Below, piece by piece: positions 24,796-34,800 of a DNA stretch of 64,000 bases (the first letter of the stretch is position 1; each line of letters starts with the position of its first letter). The stretch is from positions 372,001 through 436,000 of the forward strand of contig CANTFL010001193.1 in the NCBI GenBank assembly GCA_947650285.1, in the 5' to 3' direction. The DNA comes from Hyaloperonospora brassicae (Eukaryota > Oomycota > Peronosporomycetes > Peronosporales > Peronosporaceae). The translations under genes were made by a program, and so were the position numbers. Under the pieces are notes generated by a model that was given only the letters and a program-made list of their open reading frames with translations, ran no database searches and was not told the DNA's origin.

Positions 24796-27028
24796 TCAGT
24801 GTGTCGAGACGACGGCACACTGACTGAGAGCGCCGCAACGTCGTAGTGTATATCCGGAGGAAAATTTATGCTCCGCGAAGAAAGACAGCCATCTCGCCAT
24901 TCTCTGCGAGAGTTGTCGACTGTTTACGGCCGTGCGTAGTGACGCATGGTACGTATAGAAGATGAATATTCTATCTCCTATGAGACAGAAGCGGATCTTA
25001 TCAAGTGCATGCTTCATGGTAAGGCATTCCTTGTCATGCACTGGATAGTTGCGCTTAGCTGGTTGCAGCTGACGCGATTGATAGCAGACGAGGCGCTCTA
25101 CGCCGTCTGGGTATACTACATCAACGCACAGACGGTTGTATAATCTCTGGCGTCACAGACCACGGGAATGGTCTGTCCTGATCTACAATCGCCAAGATGG
25201 GCGATTGCATCAATCTCTGTTTGACACATTTAAAGAAACGCTGACAGTCAGTATTCCACAACCATTTCTCGTTCTTTTTTGAGCTACGAGAGAGATGAAC
25301 GGCCATCTCGGCGTACTTTCGCAGGTAATTGTACCAGTACGCCGCTAAGCAAAGGAACTTACGAAGTCCCTTGACATTGACTGGCACTGGACAGTCGGTG
25401 ATCGCCTATATCTTTTCGGGATCAGTTCGTGCATCGTGCTTACCCACGATGCACCCAAGAAGTGGTATTTCGCTAGCCGCGAATATACACTTCTTGAGAT
25501 TGGCATACAGCTTATGCTTGCACATAAGTTGAAGAACCTGACGAACGTGAGTTCTGTGAACTTCAACGTCCGTCTTTCCGTCCATAGCCCGGCTATGGAC
25601 GAACACATCGTCGAAGTAACTCGGTGCAAAGTGTCGCACCGGTCTCAACAGATTTGTAACACATCTGTTGAATGTTGCAGGGGCATTACTCAGACCCTGT
25701 GGCATCACTAGACACTCCCACAGCATACCGCTGAGAGTGCTCACTGCTGTCTAAGGGATGTCCCGTTCACGCATGAGGATCTGGTCGAACCAATCCATCA
25801 GATCCATGGACGAGAATATGGTACTCTTTGACATACCATACATAATCGCATCCCTCCTCGGTATCGGCGTCTGAGCCGTTACCTTTGCAACATTCAACTT
25901 GTTGAATGCGTGCACTATCCGCCATCCTCCTTTGGCCTTTCGCACACAGAAGCCTGGAGAGCTGTGAGGGGATGTTGATTCCCTCACATGGCCGGCTGCA
26001 AAGCGATCGGCAAAGAACTTGTCAACCGCTTGTACCTGTTCACGAGGCAGTGGCCACTGCTTCATGACACAGTACTTCGAGCCCGGCTTGAGCTCGATCT
26101 CGTGTCGAGTGCCTTTGTCCTTAGGCAACTCGCAAAGTACTGATTCAGGGAATACATACTTGAATTCGATCAAATCCTTCTACAAATGATTTGCCTGGAG
26201 CGACTTCCAGGATTGATATTCACATCTCTCAATCCGAGTCTTCTCATCGAGGACACTTTCGTCCATCGATGAGCTACTGAGAATCCTCTCGGTCTCAGTA
26301 AACATCATTGCCGACCGAATATCGGCCACATAGTCATCCTCGGTGACGAGTATGCAGATCTTCTTGAACTTGCCACTACGCACATCACGCAAGAACCGTT
26401 TCGGTTCTAGCGTTGTCAATTGAGTTATCTCAGAAGTTAACTTCGGAGGCGCAATCAGATCAAGCGTATAAGCGCCTACGCTTGATCCGTCGTTGACCAA
26501 GACGTTTGATGTCTCGTTTTCTTCCTGGGAACTTGTTTCCACAGGTTGCTGAGAGCCTAATCTCTCAGTCTTTATCTCTTGAGGAATTCCTTTCTCAAGC
26601 ACGTGGGGACTTATTCCCTCGACGTCTGTTGACTGTGGCTGTAAAACCATAGTCAGGTACCAGTCCTCTACATTCGACTCTCCAGTCGACCTAGGATCAC
26701 CGTTTAGCCCTTTGGTGGCAACAGGTTTCTTCTTTCTAGGATGTTGCCCGCTAGGCATGCATCCATGTCCCAGTCCACTCGACTTATTCGAGTGGTGGAC
26801 CTTCGGCGCTGCCTGTACTTCTGTACAGCCGCTGGGAGCTTGCTCCACAGTGTAGTGATCATCTACACTGATATCTTGTACAGTCGTGCTAACGACCGTA
26901 CCGCAATTAAGACAATCGATCTCACTCACAGTACATAAACACGCTTGTGGACGCTCCATGACTTCCATCAAATGACCATCTGATAAACAAGTGGTAGGCA
27001 TCTTGACGGATCGATGCTGCCAGCTCAC
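24796..27028 (-). pseudogene. G2 protease-RT linker, reverse transcriptase and RNase H, stop-interrupted
   Basis: The 282-codon linker frame starts at 27028 and ends in TAG at 26180-26182. RT continues through TAGs at 25751-25753 and 25406-25408 and contains SPHSSPGFCVRKAKGGWR and SYFDDVFVHS. Beyond the third TAG, 25121-25387 remains open through the connection region (LRKFLCLAAYWYNYLRKYAE...), whereas G1 has a frameshift. RNase H at 24796-25041 has the same YTYH change as G1. Confidence 0.85.
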
Positions 27029-27029
27029 C

Positions 27030-27470
27030 CTTGGCTTGTACCTTCTGAGGCAGGTAATCCCAGGATGACATCAAATTTGTCATCCAGGTCGAGTACGCTG
27101 AAATCATCATCGTCATGTTCTTCTTCCAAGGTGAAATGGATTCCGACTACTATTTTCTTCACAGTAATCGATTAGCCTGTACCTACGGCTCCGTAATTCT
27201 CGTAAAGGATATCTTTACCTTAAATCGGTGGAATTTCCGGACTCTAGTACTGGCGACGAACAAAATTGTTTGAAGCCCCACAGTCAGTACAGGCGTAAAG
27301 TGACAATTCGTTGTTGTCACTCTAAGCGTCAAGGTAATGGAGTATACATCATCACCAGGTGCTGATACACAGAAAGACTGTGTGACGGGAGCAACTTTCT
27401 CAAACAGGTTTGCTATTTTTCTCGGTGTTTCTCGATCGGTAAGGTGCTCCAACCCCACAATTCTAACGTT
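27030..27470 (-). pseudogene. G2 aspartic protease remnant
   Basis: Minus-strand frames carry MGLEHLTDRETPRKIANLFE, a VAPVTQSFCVSAPGDDVYSI block also seen in G3 (VAPDTQFLCVSALGDEVSLI) and, in the next frame, a DCGASNNFV-type active site near 27275. The sequence diverges from G1 upstream of about 27112, where the inverted arm ends. Confidence 0.65.
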
Positions 27471-27479
27471 TTTTTGGTT

Positions 27480-28511
27480 TCAGCCTCGCTGTTGCGGCTT
27501 AAATATAGCGCTGGAACTTTGACCTCCACTTATCCAAGCTTGTGGATGGCCACTTCGCTCAGCAAGGCGAGGCTCCTTAAGATATAAACTGTATTTAAGT
27601 GCTTAGTGTCCCAACATGTTACAGCTATGATATCTCAGTAGTCGATTGTCGTTGGGAGGGCGAGTTTTTTCGCCCTCGACCACACATAGATCCATTGGCT
27701 ATGGATCTCGATCTCTGGTCGTCTCTCTGGATGATAAAGGACAAAGTAGTATGAGCCTGTCTCACACTAAAGTCTTCCTGATTCGCATCTTTAATCGCGC
27801 CCAAACGAGTCTTCAGCTCTCCGCCGAACAGGTGGTTCTAGACAAGACCATCGGAAAGTATCTGAATAAATATTGTGATCAGCAGAAATTCACTCACAGG
27901 GTTCACTACCATGCATTTTGCAAGGTAACGCACATGTTGGTCGTAAGAACGAACGTTTCGCTTTCCCCGTTTGAGTTGCAGGAGCTCCGAAAGTCCGTAA
28001 CTGTGCCTTTGACGTCTCTTACGTTGCAATTATCAGGGTCTTGTAGATTTTTAAAGACCCAAACACATATGGGTGTGCAATTTGAGATCTGAGGCTCAGT
28101 TTTTGGCGTCCTCTGCCAACTATGACTAAGCAAATGCGACCTGCACTTGCTCATCGTCGATGCGACGGGACTTGATACAACCGTGTACATCGACTTCCCG
28201 GTACTCGGAGATCTCAGACTTTAGAGATTCCCGTCGACGCTTAGGCGTCGACTCTGCAAACTGAGACTGTTGTTGTCCAAGAGTTTCAGTCCGCTGTTGG
28301 TCTGGTTTTTGGAACAAGGCCACCTGCCCTCGTGACTAATCCATTTCTCGTCGAAAGAAGTTGCTGATGACGGCATGCTGATAGTTACTATCTTTTAGGA
28401 ATAGCATGACCCAAATTGCTTCCTCATTAACGATCGAACTCCATTCGACATTTCTCGAATAGGTGTGGCTTTCATGCTGTAAAAGCTGTTGACTTCTACG
28501 TCGTCCGACAT
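27480..28511 (-). pseudogene. G2 gag remnant
   Basis: The likely N-terminus is at 28511 (NMSDDVE...; the first Met of the family appears as Ile). Capsid traces follow: LKRGKRNVRSYDQHVRYLAK in the 27838-28029 frame, matching the G3 gag stretch KQGNRKVRAYAQHVRYLASC. Many stops break it. It is clearly diverged from both the G1 and G3 gag genes. Confidence 0.65.
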
Positions 28512-28567
28512 GTTAATGTTGGTCGATGCGAGTGTGATTCTTGGACGGACTACAAATTGCTACCAGG

Positions 28568-29007
28568 TTTGTGAGGGCACCAACAGTTTCGTACTGGTCT
28601 ATTTGTACGGAGTCATCTATCACTGACAACAGTGACGTTCAGTGCCATAGCAGGTGTAAGCACTACGCAGATGAAAGATGAACAACAAAGACAAGGCTCT
28701 AGTCGTGGTAAAAGTAAAACTGTTATTCAAGATAAGTAAGTCTTATCACCCTTGTATTTCTGATCGTCCTGACCTAATTATATTAATATAACTAAACGTA
28801 TGATGACATCTGCTCACCCCACATTGCTCGCGTCTAGCAGCGATTGGTGAATTGATATCATATCAATATCAAACAATGAGTAGAACCTTCGGTCATCTCA
28901 AAGATATCACTAAAATTCGTAATATTATTTAGAGAAAATTTAACGTAATATTCTTTGTTACCATCATTTCTCAATGGCAACGTTAAAAAACAAGCCACCC
29001 CGTTACA
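28568..29007 (-). repeat. G2 5' LTR
   Basis: 440 bp ending CCCCGTTACA on the plus strand at 29007, with the shared core reading TCACCAATCGCTGCTAGACG on the minus strand. The opposite end is decayed (TTTGTGAGGG where TGTAACGGGG is expected). The primer-binding region follows on the minus side (CCTGGTAGCAA). Confidence 0.75.
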
Positions 29008-29137
29008 CCGCGATCGTCTTTGAGATCCGGACTAGCCACGTTGACATGATCAGACCAGCTATAGTCGGAGACAGACGGTCGGCGACCTGTGTCTGAATCA
29101 GTTCGGAGACCGTCGTCCAAAATGAATCGACCACTGG
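29008..29137. other. 130-bp segment between G2 and G3 LTRs
   Basis: Sequence belonging to neither LTR. Its last part (GGAGACCGTCGTCC near 29105) resembles the DNA just right of G3 (GGAGACCGTTGT near 36864), so the G3 target may have held a duplicated sequence. Confidence 0.4.
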
Positions 29138-29579
29138 TGTAACGGGGTAGCCCGTTACATGATATTCTCATTAAGGATATAATGACAATAGAGAAGATTA
29201 CGCTGAATATTCTTTAAACAATAACACAGAGCATGATGATTTTGTTGAAGATGAACGTAGGGTCAACTCATTGGTTGATATCGTGATGATATCAACCCAC
29301 CAATCGCTGCTAGACGCGCGCGATGGGTGGTGAGTAGACGTCACCATACAAATAGTTACCTTAGTAAAATTCAGTCAGGACAAATAGAGATACAAGTATA
29401 ATCGGAATTTATTATATTAATAGCAGTTCTACTTTTCTCACGACTAGAGTCTTTCACCATAGTCGTTCTATCTTACTCTGTGTAGTTCTACACCTAGCTG
29501 GCCACTGACTATCAGTTCGGTAAGTGATAGTAAAATCAGTACTGGTTGACCAGTACGAAGTCGTCGGTGCCCCGTTACA
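29138..29579 (+). repeat. G3 5' LTR
   Basis: 442 bp, TGTAACGGGG...CCCCGTTACA, followed by CCTGGTAACAC, the probable primer-binding region. It starts with a short inverted pair (TGTAACGGG/CCCGTTACA) within its first 23 bp. Confidence 0.93.
29273..29330 (+). promoter_or_regulatory. twin stem-loops in the gypsy LTR
   Basis: GGTTGATATC-GTGAT-GATATCAACC is a perfect 10-bp inverted repeat at 29273-29297. It is followed directly by CCACCAATCGC...GCGATGGGTGG (29297-29330, one mismatch in 11). The second stem and its loop sequence are the most conserved part of every gypsy LTR in the window. A regulatory or RNA-structure role is inference. Confidence 0.55.
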
Positions 29580-29629
29580 CCTGGTAACACGTTTTAGTCC
29601 GTCCAAGGACCACACTCCCATCGTCCAAC

Positions 29630-30562
29630 ATGAACATGTTGGACGAAGTCGAAGGCGACAGATTTTATGGGACCCGTGAAAGCTACTCCCATTTAACCGA
29701 TAGCGATTGGAGCGCGATCGAACAAATGGTTTCGACCGTCGGCGAAGAATCTATCTGGGCCATGCTATCTACAAGGGATAGATACCAGCAGCATACCGTA
29801 TTAGCAAGTTCTTGCAACGGGAACTTGATGAGTCGCGAGCACAGTTAACCTCGTTGCAACAACAATATCACCAGCGAAACGAAGAACTGAGACAGGAACA
29901 GTCCGCGCAGTCGACACGGGAGCGTCGACCGGAGTCTTTAAAGCTAGAGATCTTCCAGTACCACAGAATCAAGGAATAGTCCCTATTAAGATGGCTCGTC
30001 GAAGTCGACGATGCCATTGAAACCCGTCGCATCGATGATGAGCGAATGCAAGTTGCATTCGCTCAGTCGTACTTGGCAGGGGACACAAGGAATTGGGCCC
30101 TGAATCTCAAGTTGCACGACCCAAACGTATTTAAATCGTTGGGGATCTTGAATACCCTGCTCAGCGAGAAGTTTAATCCTCCCAGGGCAGAGTTCAGGAC
30201 ACTATCTGAACATTTCGAAATCAAACAGGGTAATCGTAAGGTTCGCGCTTACGCTCAGCATGTACGCTACCTTGCAAGCTGCATGGTAGTGAACCTTGTG
30301 AGTGAATTTGTAATGATCACCATATTCATTTTAAGGGATGTCCGATAGTCCCGTCAGGGACCATCCGTTCTTCGGAGAGATGAAGAAGGTTTTGGACGCG
30401 ATTTTTGCTGCGGAACAGAAAGTCCTTAGTGTAAGACAGGCTCACGCTACGTTGACCCCGCATCGTCCGCAGAGACGATCAGCGGTCGGAGGTCCAGAGC
30501 CGGTGGAGCATTATAATGTCGAGAGCGATAACCTCGCTCTGCGACTGACAAGCAATCGGTGA
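29630..30562 (+). pseudogene. G3 gag
   Basis: Starts at ATG 29630 (MNMLDEVEGDRFYG). A Retrotrans_gag capsid domain lies in the 30046-30348 frame: VAFAQSYLAGDTRNWALNLK, then KQGNRKVRAYAQHVRYLASC. A third frame, 30338-30562, overlaps by a few bases and leads to the zinc knuckle. Before the capsid, an untracked stretch near 29850-29990 encodes a Gln/Glu-rich, probably helical region. At least two frameshifts separate the frames, so the protein cannot be made as one chain unless these are assembly errors. Confidence 0.8.
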
Positions 30563-31173
30563 GATGCCATCGCTGTCATAAAATGGGACACTACGCATAT
30601 GAATGCAGATTTTTCGCTCAGGACCTCGCGTTGCTGAGCTCATTTATCGTTTCCAGTAAGAAGAACTGGAAGGAAAGGGTCATATGCTGTTGCAAAGCCG
30701 CAACAGCGAGGCCAACCATTAAAAAAGGGTCGGGATCAGTAGGGGCGGAGCGTCATACTGATCCAGCAACATCAAGAGAATTTGCAAATCTCTTGACGAA
30801 GGTTGCTCCCGACACACAATTTCTGTGTGTCTCTGCACTTGGTGATGAGGTATCTCTCATCACTTTGATATTGGAAGTGACAAAGGACTCGTCACTTCGC
30901 GACCTAGTTGACTGTGGGGCGTCGAACAATTTTGTTCATCACCAGTCGCTAGAAGCAGGAAGTTTTAACTTCGTGGAGTGGGAGATCCCTTCAACGAGAA
31001 TGACGGTGCGCCTAGCGACATGCGCATCACTTACTATGAAGAAACGTGTGGTCCGAATACTTAAATCGTTAAAAGGCGAACAGTACGAAGATGATTTCAG
31101 CGTACTCGAGTTGGATGACAAGTTTGATGTCATCCTAGGACTACTTTGGCTCAGGGGAATGAGCCAAGTGTGA
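30559..31173 (+). pseudogene. G3 CCHC zinc knuckle and aspartic protease
   Basis: A 204-codon open frame. A perfect CX2CX4HX4C knuckle, CHRCHKMGHYAYEC, at residues 3-16 would bind the RNA genome. The protease active site LVDCGASNNFV is near residue 115 and the C-terminal FDVILGLLWLRG near residues 190-200. The D-C-G-A active site replaces the usual D-S/T-G and is the same in all three elements, so it is probably the family norm. The frame is intact by itself but is separated from gag and RT by shifts. Confidence 0.88.
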
Positions 31174-31434
31174 GCTGGCAGCATCGATCAGTTTCGATAA
31201 CTGCTACTTGTTCCCCAGATGACGATCTGAAGAATGTCTTGGAACGCCCACATTTACGTGGTTGTACTACGAGCGAGTGCGATAGCCTCACTCGTGGTAC
31301 GGTCGTCAGCACGACTGTACAAGAACACAATGTAGATGATTACTACATTGTGAAGAAAGCTCTCCTAGACCCTGTGGAAGTGATATTCCAAAAGGTCATC
31401 AAGACAGTGGATGTCTTGGTTAATGATGGATAAG

Positions 31435-32620
31435 AGTAGGCGCTTATACGCTTGATCTGATTGCGTCTCCGAAGTTAACTTCTGAGATAACTCAATTGAC
31501 AACGCTAGAACCGAAACGGTTCTTGCGTGATGTGCGTAGTGGCAAGTTCAAGAAGATCTGCATACTCGTCACCGAGGATGACTATGTGGCCGATATTCGG
31601 TCGGCAATGATGTTTACTGAGACCGAGAGGATTCTCAGTAGCTCATCGATGGACGAAAGTGTCCTCGATGAGAAGACTCGGATTGAGAGATGTGAATATC
31701 AATCCTGGAAGTCGCTCCAGGCAAATCATTTGTAGAAGGATTTGATCGAATTCAAGTATGTATTCCCTGAATCAGTACTTTGCGAGTTGCCTAAGGACAA
31801 AGGCACTCGACACGAGATCGAGCTCAAGCCGGGCTCGAAGTACTGTGTCATGAAGCAGTGGCCACTGCCTCGTGAACAGGTACAAGCGGTTGACAAGTTC
31901 TTTGCCGATCGCTTTGCAGCCGGCCATGTGAGGGAATCAACATCCCCTCACAGCTCTCCAGGCTTCTGTGTGCGAAAGGCCAAAGGAGGATGGCGAATAG
32001 TGCACGCATTCAACAAGTTGAATGTTGCAAAGGTAACGGCTCAGACGCCGATACCGAGGAGGGATGCGATTATGTATGGTATGTCAAAGAGTACCATATT
32101 CTCGTCCATGGATCTGATGGATTGGTTCGACCAGATCCTCATGCGTGAACGGGACATCCCGTAGACAGCAGTGAGCACTCTCAGCGGTATGCTGTGGGAG
32201 TGTCTAGTGATGCCACAGGGTCTGAGTAATGCCCCTGCAACATTCAACAGATGTGTTACAAATCTGTTGAGACCGGTGCGACACTTTGCACCGAGTTACT
32301 TCGACGATGTGTTCGTCCATAGCCGGGCTATGGACGGAAAGACGGACGTTGAAGTTCACAGAACTCACGTTCGTCAGGTTCTTCAACTTATGTGCAAGCA
32401 TAAGCTGTATGCCAATCTCAAGAAGTGTATATTCGCGGCTAGCGAAATACCACTTCTTGGGTGCATCGTGGGTAAGCACGATGCACGAACTGATCCCGAA
32501 AAGATATAGGCGATCACCGACTGGCCAGTGCCAGTCAATGTCAAGGGGCCTCGTAAGTTCCTTTGCTTGGCGGCGTACTGGTACAAGTACCTGCGAAAGT
32601 ACGCCGAGGTGGCTGTTCAT
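31435..32620 (+). repeat. 1.2-kb segment nearly identical to the G2 arm
   Basis: From GTAGGCGCTTATACGCTTG to about the connection domain, G3 is almost base-for-base the same as G2 (25300-26480 on the minus strand), and agrees with G2 at the sites where G1 differs. Outside this interval G3 and G1/G2 are clearly diverged. The segment carries the three TAG codons shared by all three elements. Confidence 0.88.
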
Positions 32621-33185
32621 CTAACTTGCTTGCTCACGAAAATGTCAAATGGTCATGGAAAGCTGACTGTCATCGTTCCTTTGAAAGCATCGAAAAGCTT
32701 GTTGCAATCGCACATTTTGGTGATTGAAGATCGGGACAGACCATTACCGTGGTCTATGACTCCAGCGATTTTGCTATCGGCTGTGCGTTTAGCAGTATGA
32801 GTCAGACGGATTAGAGAGCGTTGTCTGCTATCAATCGCGTCAGCTGATACCAGCTAAACGCAATTAACCAGTGCATGACAAGGAACAATTTGCCATGGAG
32901 TACGCCCTAGCTTATTTCCGCGTCTATCTCCTCGGAGAAAGATCGTTCATCGAATATACGGACCATGCGTCAATACACACTGCCGTAGACAGTCTACACC
33001 TCTTGCAACGAATGTCGAGGTGGCTTTCTTTCTTCGCGACGTACAACTTCTCGTTAGAATACAAACCAGGAAGACTTCACGTCGTCGCTGATGAGCTTTC
33101 ACGTCGGCCCGATTTCGAGCCGACAACACGCGCCAACAAGGATGCCTTGCCAACTGTTGCGGCACTGTCAGTCAGTGTTCCGTAA
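31439..33185 (+). pseudogene. G3 reverse transcriptase and RNase H
   Basis: RT frames run 31496-31735, 31742-32164 and 32171-32509, in one reading frame separated by TAGs at 31733, 32162 and 32507. Motifs are HEIELKPGSKY, SPHSSPGFCVRKAKGGWR, a DLMDWFDQIL block and SYFDDVFVHS with the catalytic Asp pair. The connection region follows at 32528-32800. RNase H at 32871-33185 is intact: YTDHASIHTAV with its catalytic Asp, and GRLHVVADELSRRPD at the end. The RNase H is better preserved than in G1/G2. Confidence 0.9.
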
Positions 33186-33278
33186 TCGATTTAACTGGAT
33201 GACGTACGAAAGGCATAAGCATTAGATATGATTCTCGTTTGTTTGATAAGTCACCTTGCGAACCCATCTTGAAAAATC

Positions 33279-34800
33279 TTGTCGGATTTTCCGGCGCTAT
33301 ATCGTTCCTCGTTGGATCGGTATACGACTCGCAATGGCCTGCTGTACTACACAGCAGTTGCCGACAATACACCTCGTGTCGTCGTTCCCGATCATGATGA
33401 CTTACGTTTACGCATCATGTTCGAATTTCACGATGCGCCCTCAGGAGGACATCGTGGCGGAGAAAAGACCGACCTTACGGTAAGTCGTAACTGTTACTGG
33501 CCCCGCCAGTATCTGTTTTTCCGCAATTACGTTTGCTCTCGCGAGGTCTGTCAACGGGTGAAGCCTAGTACTTCATCCCGTGCACCGTTACAACCTCTGC
33601 CGGTCCCGGCAGAGTGTTGGGAGTCCGTTTTCATGGACCTTGTCTTCGGGTTCTCCGAAGACTCTCACAATAATAACGGTATTCTTGTTTTATGAATCAT
33701 TTCAGCAAGATAGTACATCTTGCTGCAGTCTATGAATCTACCACTGCACACGGCTGTGCGCGTGTCTTCATCGACACAATGTTTCGACTTCACGAATTAG
33801 TCCGTGAACTCGTGTCCGACCGCGACCCTCGGTTCACGGCGGAATTTTGGCAAACCGTGTTCAGTTCTCTTGGAACACGATTGAAGATGTCTACTTCTGA
33901 CCATCCGAAAATAGATGGTCAGACGGAACGTGCGGACTGTGTCCTCGAAGAGATCATTCGAGAATATGTCCACTCGTTTTCGAGTTGGAGCGAATACCTT
34001 TCAATGGTGAATTTCGCCATCAATAATTCTGTGCATGCTTCAACACAGCACACACCCTTTTACGTGAATGGCCTACGCCATCCACGTGTGCCCACCCTTC
34101 TAGAGTGTGACTCTTGGATAAGGGGGGAGGGACTCGCTAAAGCAAACACCGTTTTGGCTCTTGCTCATCACGTGTCGACGCTAACGTCGTCACGTATGAT
34201 GCCGATGTCGATCAAGTCGACATCGATGAAGAAAATTACCTTAATAATATCGATGACGCTATTGCTGACTCGGATGATGATGACGATGCTGGTATATTCA
34301 GCATCGTCAACGATTATGCCAGCGAGGAAGAATACAACCTCGCTGAAGAAGAGAACAATCTCTTAGCAGTGCGCACGAAGCGCACTGAAAGACAAAACAA
34401 AGAGTCAGCAGAGAACTTCCTGCTGAATCGAGAAGCGGTAGTCCGTTTCGTTCAGGACTCCATCGCAAATGCGGTGGACCGCCAGAAACGGAACGCAGAC
34501 AAGAATGGAAAAGCAAATGTTCTTTCATTTAATTTTAACGACCTAGTACTACTGTTTACGGTAAACTTACATGGACATGTAGTCACCAATATCGGCAGTA
34601 GTAAAACACTGCCGAAGTACATTGGTCCCTTTCGTGTGTTTCACCGCAAGGGCAATGCATACACGATTGAGTTGCCTCGCAGGAAGCGTACGCATCCTAC
34701 GTTCTATCTTGGTCGTCCCCGCCCGTACTATCAGTTTAAGGGCCTCTTGCGAGAACGGAGACAGCCGGCATGCTCAAGAATCCCCAACAGATTCTTTTGA
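33279..34800 (+). pseudogene. G3 integrase, nearly intact across three frames
   Basis: The 33279-33695 frame carries the zinc region (EFHDAPSGGHRG, then VCSREVCQR; H..H and C..C kept) and the first core Asp in SVFMDLVFGFSED. A shift at about 33692 leads to 33692-34366, with SDRDPRF and, exactly 35 residues after its Asp, the Glu of GQTER, so the D,D35E triad is complete. INNSVHAS and TPFYVNGLRHPR follow. A further shift leads to 34369-34800, the C-terminal part with LPKYIGPFRVF and THPTFYLGRPRPYY (GPY/F module). Its 3' end overlaps the antisense frame by about 70 bp. Confidence 0.9.

Larger units (their letters stand above)
21209..27112 (-). repeat. right arm of 5.9-kb inverted repeat
   Basis: Reverse complement of 15103-21008. 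It contains G2 RT-RNase H, integrase, antisense ORF and most of its 3' LTR. Where the arms differ in the RT region, this arm agrees with G3 and not with G1 (for example the MFTETE and HRTHVRQVLQ readings, against MYTDTE and HRPHVCQILQ in G1). Confidence 0.95.
21139..29007 (-). mobile_element. G2: Ty3/gypsy LTR retrotransposon, minus strand, defective
   Basis: Read on the minus strand it has a 5' LTR (28568-29007), gag, protease, RT-RNase H, integrase, an opposite-strand frame and a 3' LTR (21139-21575). It stands tail to tail with G1, 59 bp apart. No target-site duplication is visible (CTTAG against CCGCG). The 5' LTR is clearly diverged from the 3' LTR. As in G1, the 3' three quarters are homogenised with the neighbour, while gag, protease and the 5' LTR are distinct. 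Confidence 0.88.

Noticed and set aside
15103..27112. A large hairpin DNA transposon or fold-back element
   Set aside because: The arms contain directional LTR-retrotransposon genes and end inside LTR and protease sequence, not at transposon termini.
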